Below are positions 49,807 through 59,886 of a stretch of DNA of 64,000 nt, piece by piece. The DNA is from Aristolochia californica. Its lineage: Eukaryota > Streptophyta > Magnoliopsida > Piperales > Aristolochiaceae. How positions within the stretch are numbered: position 1 is the first letter of the stretch; every line of letters begins with the position of its first letter. The notes below the pieces were generated by a model. It did no database searches. It was not told the DNA's origin and saw only the letters and a list, made by a program, of their open reading frames with translations. A program made the translations under genes and the position numbers. The stretch is from NCBI GenBank assembly GCA_029961685.1, contig JARWKL010000009.1, positions 22,005,237 to 22,069,236 on the forward strand. Reading direction: 5' to 3'.

Positions 49807-50693
49807 GATGAGGCAAGTAAAATATGGAGGTCAAGGGAAAAGGTCTTCTTCAAAGAACAATTACTCAATGTAATTTGAAGAACACGTAGACCAAATCAAT
49901 CACCAACAAAAGAGAACAAGAGCCAATTTCTTTCACAAGGGCAAGCACAAAATTATCAAAAAATTTGCGCCTTTAGAAAGTGATAATAACATCCAGCCAT
50001 CACTAAACTTCTCTTGTATTCATAAGAACAAAGAGAAGAAAGTAGATGCAACTGATTAGGCCTTAATCCAAACTCCAACACAAACGAGCAATAGACAAAA
50101 ATTTAGAGAAGATTTAACGACAAACCAAAACACTTGGAAGAGATTTATCTTCAACTCATGGGAGACTTCAACGTAAAAAAAAATTCAATTGTTGAAGTTA
50201 AAAAAACGGAACTACAAAGGGTAAATGACTGCTAGAATTTCATCAAACATATAATGGGCACCCAACAACATAACACAAACCCATGAGCAACCTTAAGTAG
50301 GAGAAGATACAACAACATGTGTTGGAATTCTACCTCAAATGAGATGGATCCAAATTAAAAAAAGGTAAATGAATTTCACCCATCAATCTTAATAAGATGC
50401 AAACAGCAAATGATCTTGAACACTCTTGTAATTGATTTACAAGGAGTCAAGATTATAACATCAATTTAGTCACAAAAATAAATCTTTACAACATGTAAAG
50501 ATTTATCTTGACTTGATGTGACTCAAAATTCAAGAAGTAAAGACAAACAGTAAAAAAGAGTATGTAAATAAGAAAAGGAAACAAAAAAAACGTAAATAAG
50601 AAGAGTATGAACTTATCTCTTCATGGCTGAACTCTTTTTACAACTTCTTGAACAGATTTCATAATAACTTCATGAAGAGATCCTAAACTCCTT
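49807..50693 (-). other. Ty1/copia untranslated leader between primer site and gag
   Basis: About 890 nt with no recognisable gene. Near 50478-50506 a 13-bp perfect inverted repeat (ATAAATCTTTACA, 3-base loop) may form a hairpin in the RNA. Confidence 0.7.
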
Positions 50694-50705
50694 GCTTTGA
50701 TACCA
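50694..50705 (-). promoter_or_regulatory. Primer binding site of Ty1/copia element
   Basis: The minus strand reads TGGTATCAAAGC directly after the LTR end, one base different from the TGGTATCAGAGC complement of initiator tRNA-Met. Confidence 0.85.
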
Positions 50706-51095
50706 TGTAGAATTTAGGATCTCATGAAAAGAACTTTAGGTCAACAAGAAAGAAGAAGAAGAAGAAGAGAGAAGGAGAAGAAAAGAAGAAGAACGTGGAA
50801 GGAGAGAGTTTGGATTAAGGAAGAAGAGGGTTGCGTCAAAAAGAAAAATGCGGGCTGGACGAATTTGTGGAAAGTAGGAGAGTGCTTCAATGCCCTACCT
50901 CTTAGCCAATGCCTTTATTTATAGTTTTACAAAGCCCTTAGGGCTACAACTTGATAAAACAAAAGACATAAAAGGAACACATATTTACACTTCTATGCCA
51001 TCTTTATGAAAAGTACCATATTTTACACATATGCCACTCTTTTGACGTGTGGGCTTCTAGTCTTGAGCTCATGGGCTTGAGCCCATCTTCCAATA
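50706..51095 (-). repeat. 5' LTR of Ty1/copia element
   Basis: 390 bp, partner of 45282-45672, with about 17 differences by eye. The outer end reads AATA on the + strand where the other LTR has AACA, so the terminal TG (minus) has mutated to TA. It is followed by the target duplication GTATT. Confidence 0.93.
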
Positions 51096-51171
51096 GTATT
51101 CATTTGAATCCATATTGCTTCATCCACGACCAACTCAGTGTAGGGCATTAATTAGACTCCACAACTTAACA
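51096..51171 (+). pseudogene. Continuation of interrupted viral ORF2 fragment, then unassigned
   Basis: The first ~30 bp ('gtattcatttgaatccatattg') continue the ORF2 coding sequence cut at 45281. From about 51127 to 51171 the sequence matches nothing else in the window and runs into CT repeat. Confidence 0.7.
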
Positions 51172-51760
51172 TTTCTTTCTTTTTTTTTGTCTTTCTTTCT
51201 TATTTTTCTTTCTTTCTTATTTGTGTCTTTCTTTCTTATTTTTCTTTATTTCTTTCTTTTGTCTTTATTTCTTCCATAATTTTTCCTTTCTCGTTTCTTG
51301 CTTTATATCTTTTTTTTTCTTTCTTTCTTCATCTTTCTTTCTTTCTTGTTTCTTTTTTTTTCTTTCTTTCATTTTTCTATCTTTATTTCCCTCTTACTTG
51401 TTTCTTCCTTAATTCTTTGTTTCTTCTTTCTTTCTTTTTGCCTTCTTTCTTTCTTCCTTTCTTGTTTTATTTTTTTCTTTCATTCTTACTTTTTCTTTCT
51501 GACTTGTTTTATTTCTTTCTTTTATTCTTTCTTTCTAAATTATTTATTTATTTATTTCTTCTTTCTATGTTTCTCTTTTTTATCTTCTATCTTTCTTTCT
51601 CGTTTGTGTCTTTCTTTCTTTCATAATTCTTCCTTATTTGTTTCTTTCTTTATATGTTTCTTATTTTTTTCTTTCTTTCTTTTTTTGTTTCTTTATTGCT
51701 TTTTTCTTTCTTGATTCTTTTTTTCTTCTTTCATTTTTTTTATTTCTTTCTTTCTGACAC
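51172..51760 (+). repeat. CTTT-rich microsatellite
   Basis: Irregular CTTT/CTTTTT tract with some TTTA ('atttatttatttatttctt' near 51540). The frames in it are Phe/Ser/Leu artefacts. 51761-51955 is T-rich unassigned sequence with another short CTT tract at 51901-51930. Confidence 0.9.
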
Positions 51761-51955
51761 ATTAATTATTTATCGAGTAAATTTTAGATTTCCTTTTTAC
51801 AAAGTTCTAATTTTTTTTTTTATTTTGACTATGTCGTGCCTAAGTCAAAAAATTTCTTTCTTCAAATGCTTCAATGTAGGGTAAAGTAACAATATGTTTT
51901 TTTCATTCTTTCTTCTTCTTTCTTTTTTTCTCAATTTTATCAAAGACACTGTATT

Positions 51956-51967
51956 TGGTATCAGAGC
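51956..51967 (+). promoter_or_regulatory. tRNA-Met primer binding site, plus-strand viral fragment
   Basis: Exact TGGTATCAGAGC followed by CATGGAAGG, as in the viral primer-site context. Directly to the right the sequence becomes the minus-strand viral leader, so this is a junction of opposite orientations. A near copy TGGTATCAAAGC lies at 52451-52462. Confidence 0.7.
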
Positions 51968-51974
51968 CATGGAA

Positions 51975-52442
51975 GGAGAAGGAAGATTAACAAAAGGCAA
52001 TAATAAACAAGAAAGGGAAGAGAATAATTTCAAACTATATTCACATTATCATCAAAGGACTTACAATAAACTGCAAACAAACTAAGCAAACAATAAGGCA
52101 ACCTTGAGTACAATTGAGAACTCAGATGTTTCAAGTGATGCCTTAACAAAATAAGCTAACTCCTTACATAGAAGGAAAGCAATATATTGGATTCTATACA
52201 ATTTTGAAATCCACCACTAAGAAATAGATAAACCTCTATGATTGAGGCGGCTGAGACGACACACCTCCATTATTGAGGTTAGGCTGAGAGTTGCCTCCAT
52301 TATTTAAGTTTGAAAGAGACCTCTGATGGGCTTGGGCCCAGAGAATCATTCTTTTCTTCAATGCATTAATCTGGACACAAGTAAGGCAGGTACTTTCTAC
52401 AGTCCATTGATGTGACTTAATGAAAAATGGCTGACCAAAGAC
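51975..52442 (-). pseudogene. Viral fragment: transcript leader, promoter and ORF3 3' half
   Basis: Closely matches 42245-42710: leader, mutated TATA word near 52161, and the ORF3 C-terminal two thirds on the minus strand with changes. It breaks at 52442 next to the plus-strand primer-site piece at 52443-52480. Confidence 0.75.
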
Positions 52443-52486
52443 ATAGTATTTGGTATCAAAGCCATGGAAGGAGAAATTAAAATAGG

Positions 52487-52949
52487 GTGAGGTTTCTTTA
52501 AAGATAGGGTGAGGTTTGGATGGACATTAAAATAAATTGGTCCCCTACTGAGACTAGTTTCCACAATACCCATCAAAGACGGTTTCCAATCCAAACATCT
52601 TCCATCACGGAGGATGGTCTGCAAGCAGGTATTCATCCCTAATAATGTTAGGGGTTTAAATGAAATTTGTATGCATCCAATATGTATATATTTCTTTTCG
52701 GTATCTACAAGATACTTATTTAAATATGTTAACTCTAATAATTTAAGAGTTGAATCTTGGTTTTCAAGATTAATTGTTTGTTCCATAGTTTTAATTCTCA
52801 TGGTACTAGAAAGGGTGAAAGTCCCTTTTTTTGTAGATTGAAGTGGGTTTGATGGACGGGATTGTCCAATCATTCAATTGTTGTTGAACTTTATATTCAA
52901 CCAAAGATGCATTTTTAATTGATCCAGTATGCCTGCTTCAGGATGCCAT
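52487..52949 (-). pseudogene. Viral movement protein N-terminal half, third copy
   Basis: Minus-strand ATG at 52949 with IHIGCIQISFKPL, LMGIVETSLSRGPIYF and NVHPNLTLSL, close to the movement protein at 40878-41804. It lacks the TAG found there at 41580 but is shifted near 52870 and cut at 52487. A duplicated word 'gatagggtgaggtt' at 52482-52515 marks the break. Confidence 0.8.
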
Positions 52950-53388
52950 TTTTAACAAATTAAAAATTAAAACAAAATTAGACTAAAACTAAACTAAAAC
53001 TAAGAGTTGTAAAAGAACAATAGAAAGGGGAATGTCCTAGTATGAACAAAAAATATTATAAACTTATTATATGGTAATCATGAAAAAAGTAAACTATTTT
53101 CATAATATATCATAATCAGTTTACTGTTCATCATCTTCTTTTGCAGATACACGTCTATGAACGATTTCAGAGTATAGCGGCCTTTCACACCTTCTTCGGC
53201 AACACGACCTAACTCAATGTGACTTTGGTGATGTTTCATATCATAAACAAGAACGAAGATGAATAATAAAATTCTTTTAACATTAAGAAGTAAGTTTTAC
53301 TTTCCTGATGATTAAAATATAAAAAATTTATAATATCCTACTTCACACCCGGATATTCACTATTTAGCCTTCCATTGCTCTGATACCA
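52950..53388 (-). other. Viral leader and exact primer binding site, third copy
   Basis: Leader matching 41805-42220, ending at the complement of TGGTATCAGAGC at 53377-53388. Confidence 0.75.
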
Positions 53389-53480
53389 AATAGTATGAAG
53401 TAAAAATATTATAAATTTTTTATATTTTAATCATCAGGAGAGTAAAACTTGCTTCTTAATGTTATAAGAATTTTATTTTT
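53256..53480. repeat. Inverted repeat of viral leader around the primer site
   Basis: Arms 53256-53345 and 53396-53480, about 80-90 bp with roughly 90% identity by eye, separated by ~50 bp that hold the primer site. The right arm is a plus-strand copy of the leader. 53481-53540 is unassigned. Confidence 0.75.
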
Positions 53481-53540
53481 CTTATGATTCCTCTAGTTCC
53501 ATTGTTGTTTAGTTCGACTTTGTGAAATGACTTGAGAGGT

Positions 53541-54040
53541 GTTGGGTGATTTTTTTAAAATACTGGGTTGGAATTAACCCTTCTTGGATGCAATTTAGGT
53601 CTGCTCCACTATCAATCAGAGCTATCAAATGGGGTATGACAAAGTTCTAGTCGATTACCAAATTAATTTTGGAATGCCAATTTTGATGAGTGACTTTGGT
53701 AATTTGATTGAGAAAGCTATCATCATATCTTTTCTCTAGTTTTTCAAAAATTTTCATGCTTTTTATATAAATATTTTAATTCTTTTAATTCAAGCTTGAT
53801 ATCTTTAATTTCTCTATGTAACACATTTAGAGAGATGGGTTGTTTTGAAGAAGTAGATTCTTCATAAAGATTCACAATTTCTTTCAAAGAATATGGTTTT
53901 ACACCTTGACTATTCGTTGAAGTTTTTTCAAGATATTCTTTTATTAAATATCTTTCTTTAGAGGATCTTCCTCTTGGTCAATGTTCTCTAGCAATATGTG
54001 CTGATCAGATGTTAAAAAATTAATCTGATGCATTTTTGCA
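53541..54040 (-). pseudogene. Viral protease start and capsid-protease linker fragment
   Basis: Minus-strand homologue of 40160-40640: the protease start keeps Asp-Ser-Gly and DLNCIQEGLIPTQYF, preceded by the coiled-coil-like Lys/Leu/Glu linker, with stops. Only the first ~35 protease residues remain. It joins the plus-strand RT fragment at about 54036-54040. Confidence 0.78.
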
Positions 54041-54530
54041 TTATAAACCACTCAATGATTGTTTGAAATGGATTAGGTATCCAATTCCAAACAAAAAAGA
54101 TTTATTAGACAGATTGTTTTTTGCTACAATATTTTCTAAATTTGATTTGAAATCTGGATATTGGCAAATTCAAATAAATGAAAAGGATAAATATAGAACT
54201 GCATTCACTGTCCCTTTTGGTCATTTTGAATGGAATGTTATGCCTTTTGGTTTGAAGAATTTTCCATCTAAATATCAGAATATCTTGAATGATATTTTTT
54301 CTCCTTATTCTGAATTTACTATTGTTTATATTGATGATATCTTAGTTTATTTAGACTCTATTGATGCTCATTTTAAGAATTTTAAATGTGTTCAAAACAG
54401 TCATTCGAAAACATGGGTTGGTGATATCTACACCTAAAATGAAGTTGTTTCATACCTCTAATAGATTTTTAGGTCATAATATTCATAAGGGAAAAATAGC
54501 TCCCATAGATCGAAGTATTGAGATTCTTTC
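54036..54530 (+). pseudogene. Viral reverse transcriptase fragment, plus strand
   Basis: Contains part of the RT N-terminal region lost in copy A (HYKPLNDCLKW, YPIPNKKDLL), FDLKSGYWQ, VMPFGLKN, VYIDDILVY and, after a frameshift near 54430, FLGHNIHKGKI. It stops near 54525. The catalytic Asp residues are present. The fragment is bounded by a minus-strand protease piece on the left and a 25-bp movement-protein piece (54538-54562) on the right. Confidence 0.88.
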
Positions 54531-54589
54531 TTTCTTTTAATGTCCATCCAAACCTCACCCCATAGTTCCCATAGCCTCTAGTTCCATTT

Positions 54590-55047
54590 TAGTTTCTTTC
54601 TTTATTTCTAGTTTCTTTCTTTATTTCTTCCTTTCTTTCTATTTTTCTTTTTTTATCTTTTGTCTTTGTTTCTTATTTTTGTTAACAAGAAAAAAAGACA
54701 CAAGAAAGATCAAATAAAAAGACGAACATAGAAAGAAATAAGAAATAAGAAAAGAAGAAGAAAAAAAGAATCACGATAGAAACAAACAAATAAACAAATC
54801 ATAAAGAAAGAGTAAGAAAAAAAGAAAAAACGAAATAGAAAGGAAGACAAAAATAAAAAGGACAAATATAAAGAAAGAAGAATGAAAGAAAGAAAGAAAA
54901 AAGAAAAAGAAATGAAAGAAGAAAAAAAATTATCAAGAAAGAAAAAAAAAGAATCAAGAAATAAAGAAAAAGAAAGATTAAAGAAAAAGAAAGAAAAATA
55001 AGAAAGAAAGAAATAAATGAAAGACAAAAGATAGAAAGAAAGAAAGA
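54590..55047. repeat. CTTT tract followed by GAAA tract (inverted)
   Basis: 54590-54680 is pyrimidine-rich on the + strand ('tttctttctttatttctt'), 54690-55047 is purine-rich ('aagaaagaaagaaaaaagaa'), so the tract turns over at about 54680-54690. Frames are artefacts. Confidence 0.88.
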
Positions 55048-55320
55048 TAGGAAGGCCCACAAGATGAGCCCAAGCCCATAAGAAGTCACGTCAAAGAAGA
55101 GTTTTAGTTTGATTTATGTTTGTCTTTTATCTATATTGAGCTATTTAATTATATTAGGACTTATCTTTAAGTGTTAGAGTTTGGGTGTAATTGGGACAAG
55201 GGTAGTTTTATTGTAATTGGACTCTATTACCTTCCTCTATTATAAATAGAGGTTCGTGTACTCTGATCACAATAAGTTATTGATGTAAATGAAGTATTTC
55301 ACTTTTTCATAAATTCAACA
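55048..55320 (+). repeat. 5' LTR, left-truncated
   Basis: Ends 'aaattcaaca' next to the primer site. It has a TATAAATAG-like word at about 55242. The left end runs directly into the GAAA tract, so the LTR start is missing. Confidence 0.72.
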
Positions 55321-55332
55321 TGGTATTAGAGC
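55321..55332 (+). promoter_or_regulatory. Primer binding site TGGTATTAGAGC
   Basis: One mismatch from TGGTATCAGAGC, directly after the LTR end AACA. Confidence 0.75.
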
Positions 55333-56582
55333 AGGTTTTGTGAGTTGACTTGAGGTAATGTGATCCTTTTCTCTAAACCCTAAACCCTAAGTCTAGGTTC
55401 GTAGTTATTATTTTTGTCTCAGTGCCCATAGTTTTATTTGCATTTTTTTACCTCTATACGGAGTTTTTCATATTTCAAATTATATATTGACGAAAATATA
55501 TTTGAGTCTACTTTCGAACGAAAAATGATATGTTCTAATCGGAGTTATATATAGAGAGATGTCGATATTTGAATGAGCAAATGTCAGATTGTAAAAATGT
55601 TCGAACAACAGCAACAATTTTTAGGTATTTCGAGGTATCGGTAAGTCTATTCTTTTACCTATTCAACCAATTTTTTTATCTGAGTTATCTACAAAGAGAA
55701 ATCAATATTTGAAGTAGCAAAGGTCAAATTGAAAAAGAAGTTACTTCCAAGGTATTTTATGCTATCAAGAAAGAGACCTTATATGGAGGATTATATATCA
55801 AAAGAAAGATATGTAAGTATAGTTTCTTACCTATTCAACCAATTCTAGGTATGACTTTTTTAATTGTTCTTGGAAGAGTTGATGGTCATTCTGGAAAAAA
55901 AGGAGAAACAATACTTAGTTCGGCCAGATGGCAGAGACCGAAATCTATCAGATTATTTATCTTCTAATAATTATATTTTAAGAAGAGAAGTTATACTTGG
56001 ATGAAAGGTATTTAAGTCTACTTTCATAATGATGAAATTTCATGTTAATATGATCTATATTTAAATAAATATTCGCATTGGAAGAATCAAGGTCATGTTG
56101 GTATTCTATTACATTGAAAATCTGTATTTAAGCTAATTGTTTTGTGTCACTTTTTGAGTTGATATATCAGGAAAATATCTCACTTCTCCCTGGTTTGAGG
56201 GCTTATTTATACATCTCTGTTATTTGGGCCTATTGCTACATCTATGATATTTGGTTCAAGCTGAGATCACTGCCATTAACTCCTAGCTTGAGGGGGAGAA
56301 GTACAAGAAGTACAAGAAAGAGGTATTTTATTTCATATGTTGTGAATAAGTTTATGTGACCAAAATATTCAAGAAAGGGGGAACACAAAAGATGAAGCTT
56401 GGGCATCTTAGAAGAAAATTTTATATCGGATTATTTAATGGGTTCTTTTACAAAGTTTATTATTTGGTTCATGTTATATGTGTTGGAAGATGGTCGTGTT
56501 ATATACAACTGCTACTATTATGTCTCTTTGGGGACATTATTATTGAAGAAGAGGTGGCCTCATATCATCATTTATTTTACCC

Positions 56583-56790
56583 CATAAAAAATATCACGGT
56601 TGGGAAACCATGATGGAGGATAACCTATAAAAAAATATCACGGTTGGGAAACCATAATGGGCCCTATCATAAAAAAAAAATCACGGTTGGGAAACTTTGA
56701 CGAAGGATACCTTGTAAAAAAATATCATGGTTGGGAAACCATGATAGGCCTTGTCCAAAAAAAATATCACAGTTGGGAAATCATGACGGA
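56583..56790 (+). repeat. Five tandem copies of a ~45-50-bp unit
   Basis: Units contain 'aaaaatatcacggttgggaa' followed by 'accatgatgg' or variants, at about 56587, 56634, 56680, 56719 and 56762. The repeated piece lies within the non-coding interior of the LTR remnant. Confidence 0.85.
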
Positions 56791-56816
56791 GGAAGTTATT
56801 ATTACATCTATGTTAT

Positions 56817-56838
56817 CCCCCCCCCCCCCCCCCCCCCC
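56817..56838 (+). repeat. Poly-C run (22 C)
   Basis: Uninterrupted run of C after 'atgttat'. The length may be uncertain in any assembly. Confidence 0.9.
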
Positions 56839-57163
56839 TTTGTAATAGCTTTTATGATTCCTACCACTTGAGAGTCATTGTCCTGTGGAGGGAGACAATG
56901 GTGGACACTACAAAGCAATGCCGATAGAAGATGGAGTGTGCCCTACATCCAACATTTGGATTGGAGTATGGTGCAATGGTTTACCGAATAGGAATAATTT
57001 TTACTCTCACTTATATTATGCCAGCAGGGCCTAATGGAAGGACGCAACAGCGTGAGGGGGAGTATTGGAAGATGAAGGCATATTGGAAGATATGACATTT
57101 TATACAAAAATATTTTATACATCATTTACAGCAAACTGGGAGTACATGTTGTTCTCTGACCCC

Positions 57164-57178
57164 CAGCTTGAGGGGGAG
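57164..57178 (+). other. Polypurine tract of LTR remnant
   Basis: CAGCTTGAGGGGGAG directly before TGTTGGAAGA. Confidence 0.75.
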
Positions 57179-57297
57179 TGTTGGAAGATAAGCTCAAGCC
57201 CACACGACCAAGGAAGACCCACATATCTAAGATTATTATAAGATGGGTCACACGACCAAGGAAGACCCACAAGATGGGCTCAAGCCCATAAAAAGTA
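57179..57297 (+). repeat. 3' LTR start, truncated
   Basis: Begins TGTTGGAAGATAAG and matches the 5' LTR piece at 'gaagacccacaagatgggct'. Similarity stops near 57297. An internal 'cacacgaccaaggaagaccc' is repeated twice (57202, 57250). Confidence 0.65.
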
Positions 57298-57524
57298 GGA
57301 CAAGGTCCACTGGGACCGGCACACAGACTCTGCAATGCTACTCACAAGAAGAAGACGAAGATTATGATTATGACTCAGAAGCCATCCACAACTTGACCAC
57401 CTTGGATGTCAAATAAGATTCTCCACTAGAAAAGAGACTGGATAGAAAAGACTAAAAGGTAGATAAGATTCTCCACTAGAAAAGAGACTGGATAGAAAAG
57501 ACTAAAAAAAAAAAAAAGTTGGTC
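57298..57524. other. Junction segment with 45-bp direct repeat, origin unknown
   Basis: 57413-57457 and 57463-57507 are identical copies of 'ataagattctccactagaaa' plus following bases, ending in poly-A (to 57523). 57313-57412 has a short acidic plus-strand open frame (QEEDEDYDYDSEA) that I cannot assign. Confidence 0.7.
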
Positions 57525-58490
57525 TAATTGGTCTAATTTTTCAATGATTTGTTGTAAATGATGTTTATCTTTACGGTTAATGTTGATTATTTCTAAATAA
57601 ATTTTTTCTGTGTCTAAAAAGGAATAGTCTAAGTCAATCATTCTTTCAATCCATTCATCAAAATCTTCATTTTATTCCATAATTTCTTCCGGATATTCCT
57701 GGGGACTAAGGATGGGCTATATATAGGGTTCAGGTTGGATTGATACTTGAACTAGTTCTATGTGTTGTACAGCTTCTGGGAAAGTCTGTGTTTGTTGTAT
57801 AGGGAGTTCTGTTAGATTGTCATCTATTTCTTCATAGCATAATAATATATTGTCTAATTTTACAATGGTATTGTCTATTTGGTTTTCTAAAGCTAAAATG
57901 GTGGAATTATTATTTTTACAGCTTCCTGGAATCTTACATGGGCAACTACTTTCTGTTGATTCTAATTCTATGGGGCCACCACGCTCCATTGAAAAAGGAA
58001 CAGTGGGTGAATAGGTGGTCTGGACAGGAATTGTGCTTGAATTTTTGTGAAAGTGTAAATAGTCTCGGGATATGGTAAGAGAACCATAGTTATGAAGGAT
58101 AAAATTAAGTCCTAGAATAAAGTCTACTTTAAGTTTGAGATCTCTAACCCAAGTCAAAGGTAAAGGATAAGAGCCAGAAAAGGTGGAACAATTGGTAAAA
58201 AACTGGATCTTGCCTTCATCGAAATATGTAGTATATGGGTTATAAGAACCATCTACCTGTTGGCTAAACACCTGTTTGGTGGTTTTCTTAAGGAACTGAG
58301 GAGGAACGAGGTGTCTATGGATAATACATTTGTTACAACCAGAATCTACTAGAGCATATAAAACTAAGGATTGTTTGTTGGGGAAAATAATCTTAGCTCG
58401 AACAAGAATACTAGAAAAAAATTTATCTTGGTTACATACGTAGGAGGTTTCTGGTTCATCTAATCCTACGATGATACCATCATAAGAGTC
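57525..58490 (-). pseudogene. Lineage 2 aspartic protease and spacer, copy 1
   Basis: Continues the capsid frame after a TAA at about 58492. ALVDSGCNKCIIH is the active site with Asp-Ser-Gly intact; VRDLKLKV and ILGLNFI follow, with the family's second LG element. Then a Ser/Pro-rich part, CPCKIPGSC, and a Glu/Asp-rich spacer to a stop at 57717 and on to 57525. It would process the viral polyprotein. RT is missing beyond the break. Confidence 0.82.
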
Positions 58491-58493
58491 TTT

Positions 58494-59396
58494 TTATATT
58501 GTGTCTAGTCTATGTTTGAGTAAGGTTATTTCTGCTTCACAATTTTCTATTTTTCTAGCCATAATTTCTAATTTAGTATTATAGAACTTATTATGATGAG
58601 GAGATTCTACAGGTTCAATGCCTAAAAGTTTTAAGCATGGACTACAAGCTTCAAGGAAACATTGAGTACATTTGGCCCTTTGTTTCTTACTAGGATACCA
58701 AGCACATTTAAAGCAAGGATTGCTATCTAAGCCAGTATTCCAGGACCACGTATGGGTACACTCAGTCACTGTATCCATAAGGTCAAGATTTTCTTCCATA
58801 TCTAAATCTAAGATGAGATCTTCATCAGAATCTGAAGTTTCTAGAGAAGCATTTGGGATGCTTACAATACTATATATAGATTCTGTATCTGACATATATT
58901 CAACTACTTCTATAAGGTCTTGTTGGACATTTTCTACAAGGGTAGACCGTCTAGAATTACTATTCTGCCTTTTGGGACAAGTATTGGCTAAGTGTTCAGT
59001 CTGACCGCATATATAACAAGAAAGTTTATTCTTATAGGTTCTCTTGGGGTTAAATCTTCTAACATGTCTATCTTTATTGAGGTAAGGTCTTCTACTTTTA
59101 GATCTTCGTATAAAATATCCTTTCTTAAAATATCTTTTATTCCTTCTAGGCATTCGTCTTGAATATTTTAAGCCGTAAGCTTGAGTAGTATATATCTGTT
59201 TGCAGAATCCAAAATCATCTCCCTTAAGTTGCCTCTGGATTTGGATGTCTGTACATTTTTCTTGAAGTATTGTCATAATGAATTTGGTTCTTTGTCCTAT
59301 GGAATATACTGAAGTAGGATTAGATGTTTCTATATTTTGCCATTTATCATATATTTCTTTTCCTAAGGCTCCAGGTAATTTTCTTAATAGTTTCAT
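58494..59396 (-). pseudogene. Lineage 2 capsid C-terminus with two zinc/cysteine motifs, copy 1
   Basis: 300 residues open. The N-part (KLPGALGKEIYDKW, CTDIQIQRQLK) matches the end of the caulimovirid coat protein. A strongly basic stretch lies at 79-125, then a CCHC knuckle CYICGQTEHLANTC at 127-140, an acidic Ser/Asp part at 165-205, and a second cluster with Cys at 228, 231, 243, 246, 251 and 254 (CX2CX11CX2CX4CX2C). A coiled-coil-like tail is at 275-300. The knuckle binds viral RNA during packaging; the second motif is a badnavirus hallmark (family knowledge). The first ATG shown is internal: the protein was part of a polyprotein. Confidence 0.88.
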
Positions 59397-59886
59397 TCCT
59401 AAATCTTTGTTAAAGGCATTTCCTAAGATACAGGTGTAATAAAAGTAGTCTTGTAGGAATTTTTTAACATATTTATAATTATGTAAACTAAGTTGTTCTA
59501 GGTAAACTATAGCATCTTTCTGTAGAGTTATAAAACCTAAATTAGGGTGTCATCGCCTGTTACTAACTGATAAACTTTGTTAACAAAATTATAAGGGTTG
59601 GATCCTAAGCCCATTAGATGAAGCCCATTAGATGAAGCCCATTAGATGGCCAAATTCTTCTGGATTACTTCTTTTATAGCTTTCCCATAAGGCTTTTACG
59701 CTTTCTCCTAGAAATGTTTCTAAATACCTATACATTTCTTCTACATCTTGGGATGAAAAGTTTTGTATCTGATACTACCTGGTTTTTCCAAAGGTCTAGC
59801 ATAGTTGTCCATTCTTGAGGGTCGTGTGTTGAGAGGTTAAGAGTTTTTCCTTTACCCTTTTCTTGGAAAGTTATTGGTCTTTCTAT
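59397..59886 (-). pseudogene. Lineage 2 capsid core, degenerate
   Basis: Minus-strand sequence between the acidic region and capsid C-terminus with numerous stops and shifts. Pieces such as LNPSRMDNYA-like and HNYKYVKKFLQDYFYYTC resemble coat-protein core segments. A short 'cccattagatgaag' triple repeat at 59609-59648 is a local expansion. Confidence 0.6.

Larger units (their letters stand above)
45282..51095 (-). mobile_element. Ty1/copia LTR retrotransposon, full length, decayed
   Basis: 5814 bp with two LTRs (45282-45672 and 50706-51095), tRNA-Met-type primer site, polypurine tract and the domain order gag-protease-integrase-RT-RNase H that defines Ty1/copia. GTATT flanks it on both sides (45277-45281, 51096-51100), a perfect 5-bp target duplication inside viral sequence. 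The LTRs differ at about 17 of 390 positions by eye (~4%), so the insertion is not fresh. Many stops and at least four frame changes make it non-autonomous now. Confidence 0.95.
55048..57297 (+). mobile_element. Non-coding LTR-element remnant (copia-like signals)
   Basis: A truncated 5' LTR ending AACA at 55320, a tRNA-Met-like primer site, ~1.84 kb with no recognisable coding frame, a polypurine tract CAGCTTGAGGGGGAG and the start of a 3' LTR (TGTTGGAAGA). Both LTR pieces share 'cccacaagatg' and 'caagcccata'. The PPT/LTR start resembles the copia element at 45282 but the LTRs differ. Either a non-autonomous derivative or an internally deleted element. Two more PPT-like words (near 56288 and 57052) suggest internal duplication. 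Confidence 0.7.

Noticed and set aside
49807..50693. Possible host gene between copia gag and LTR
   Set aside because: It lies inside the element's leader, has no frame of note, and is bounded by primer site and gag.
56144..56845. Short frames of 60-85 codons within the LTR remnant
   Set aside because: No domain, no conservation with other copies in the window, and one ends in the poly-C run.
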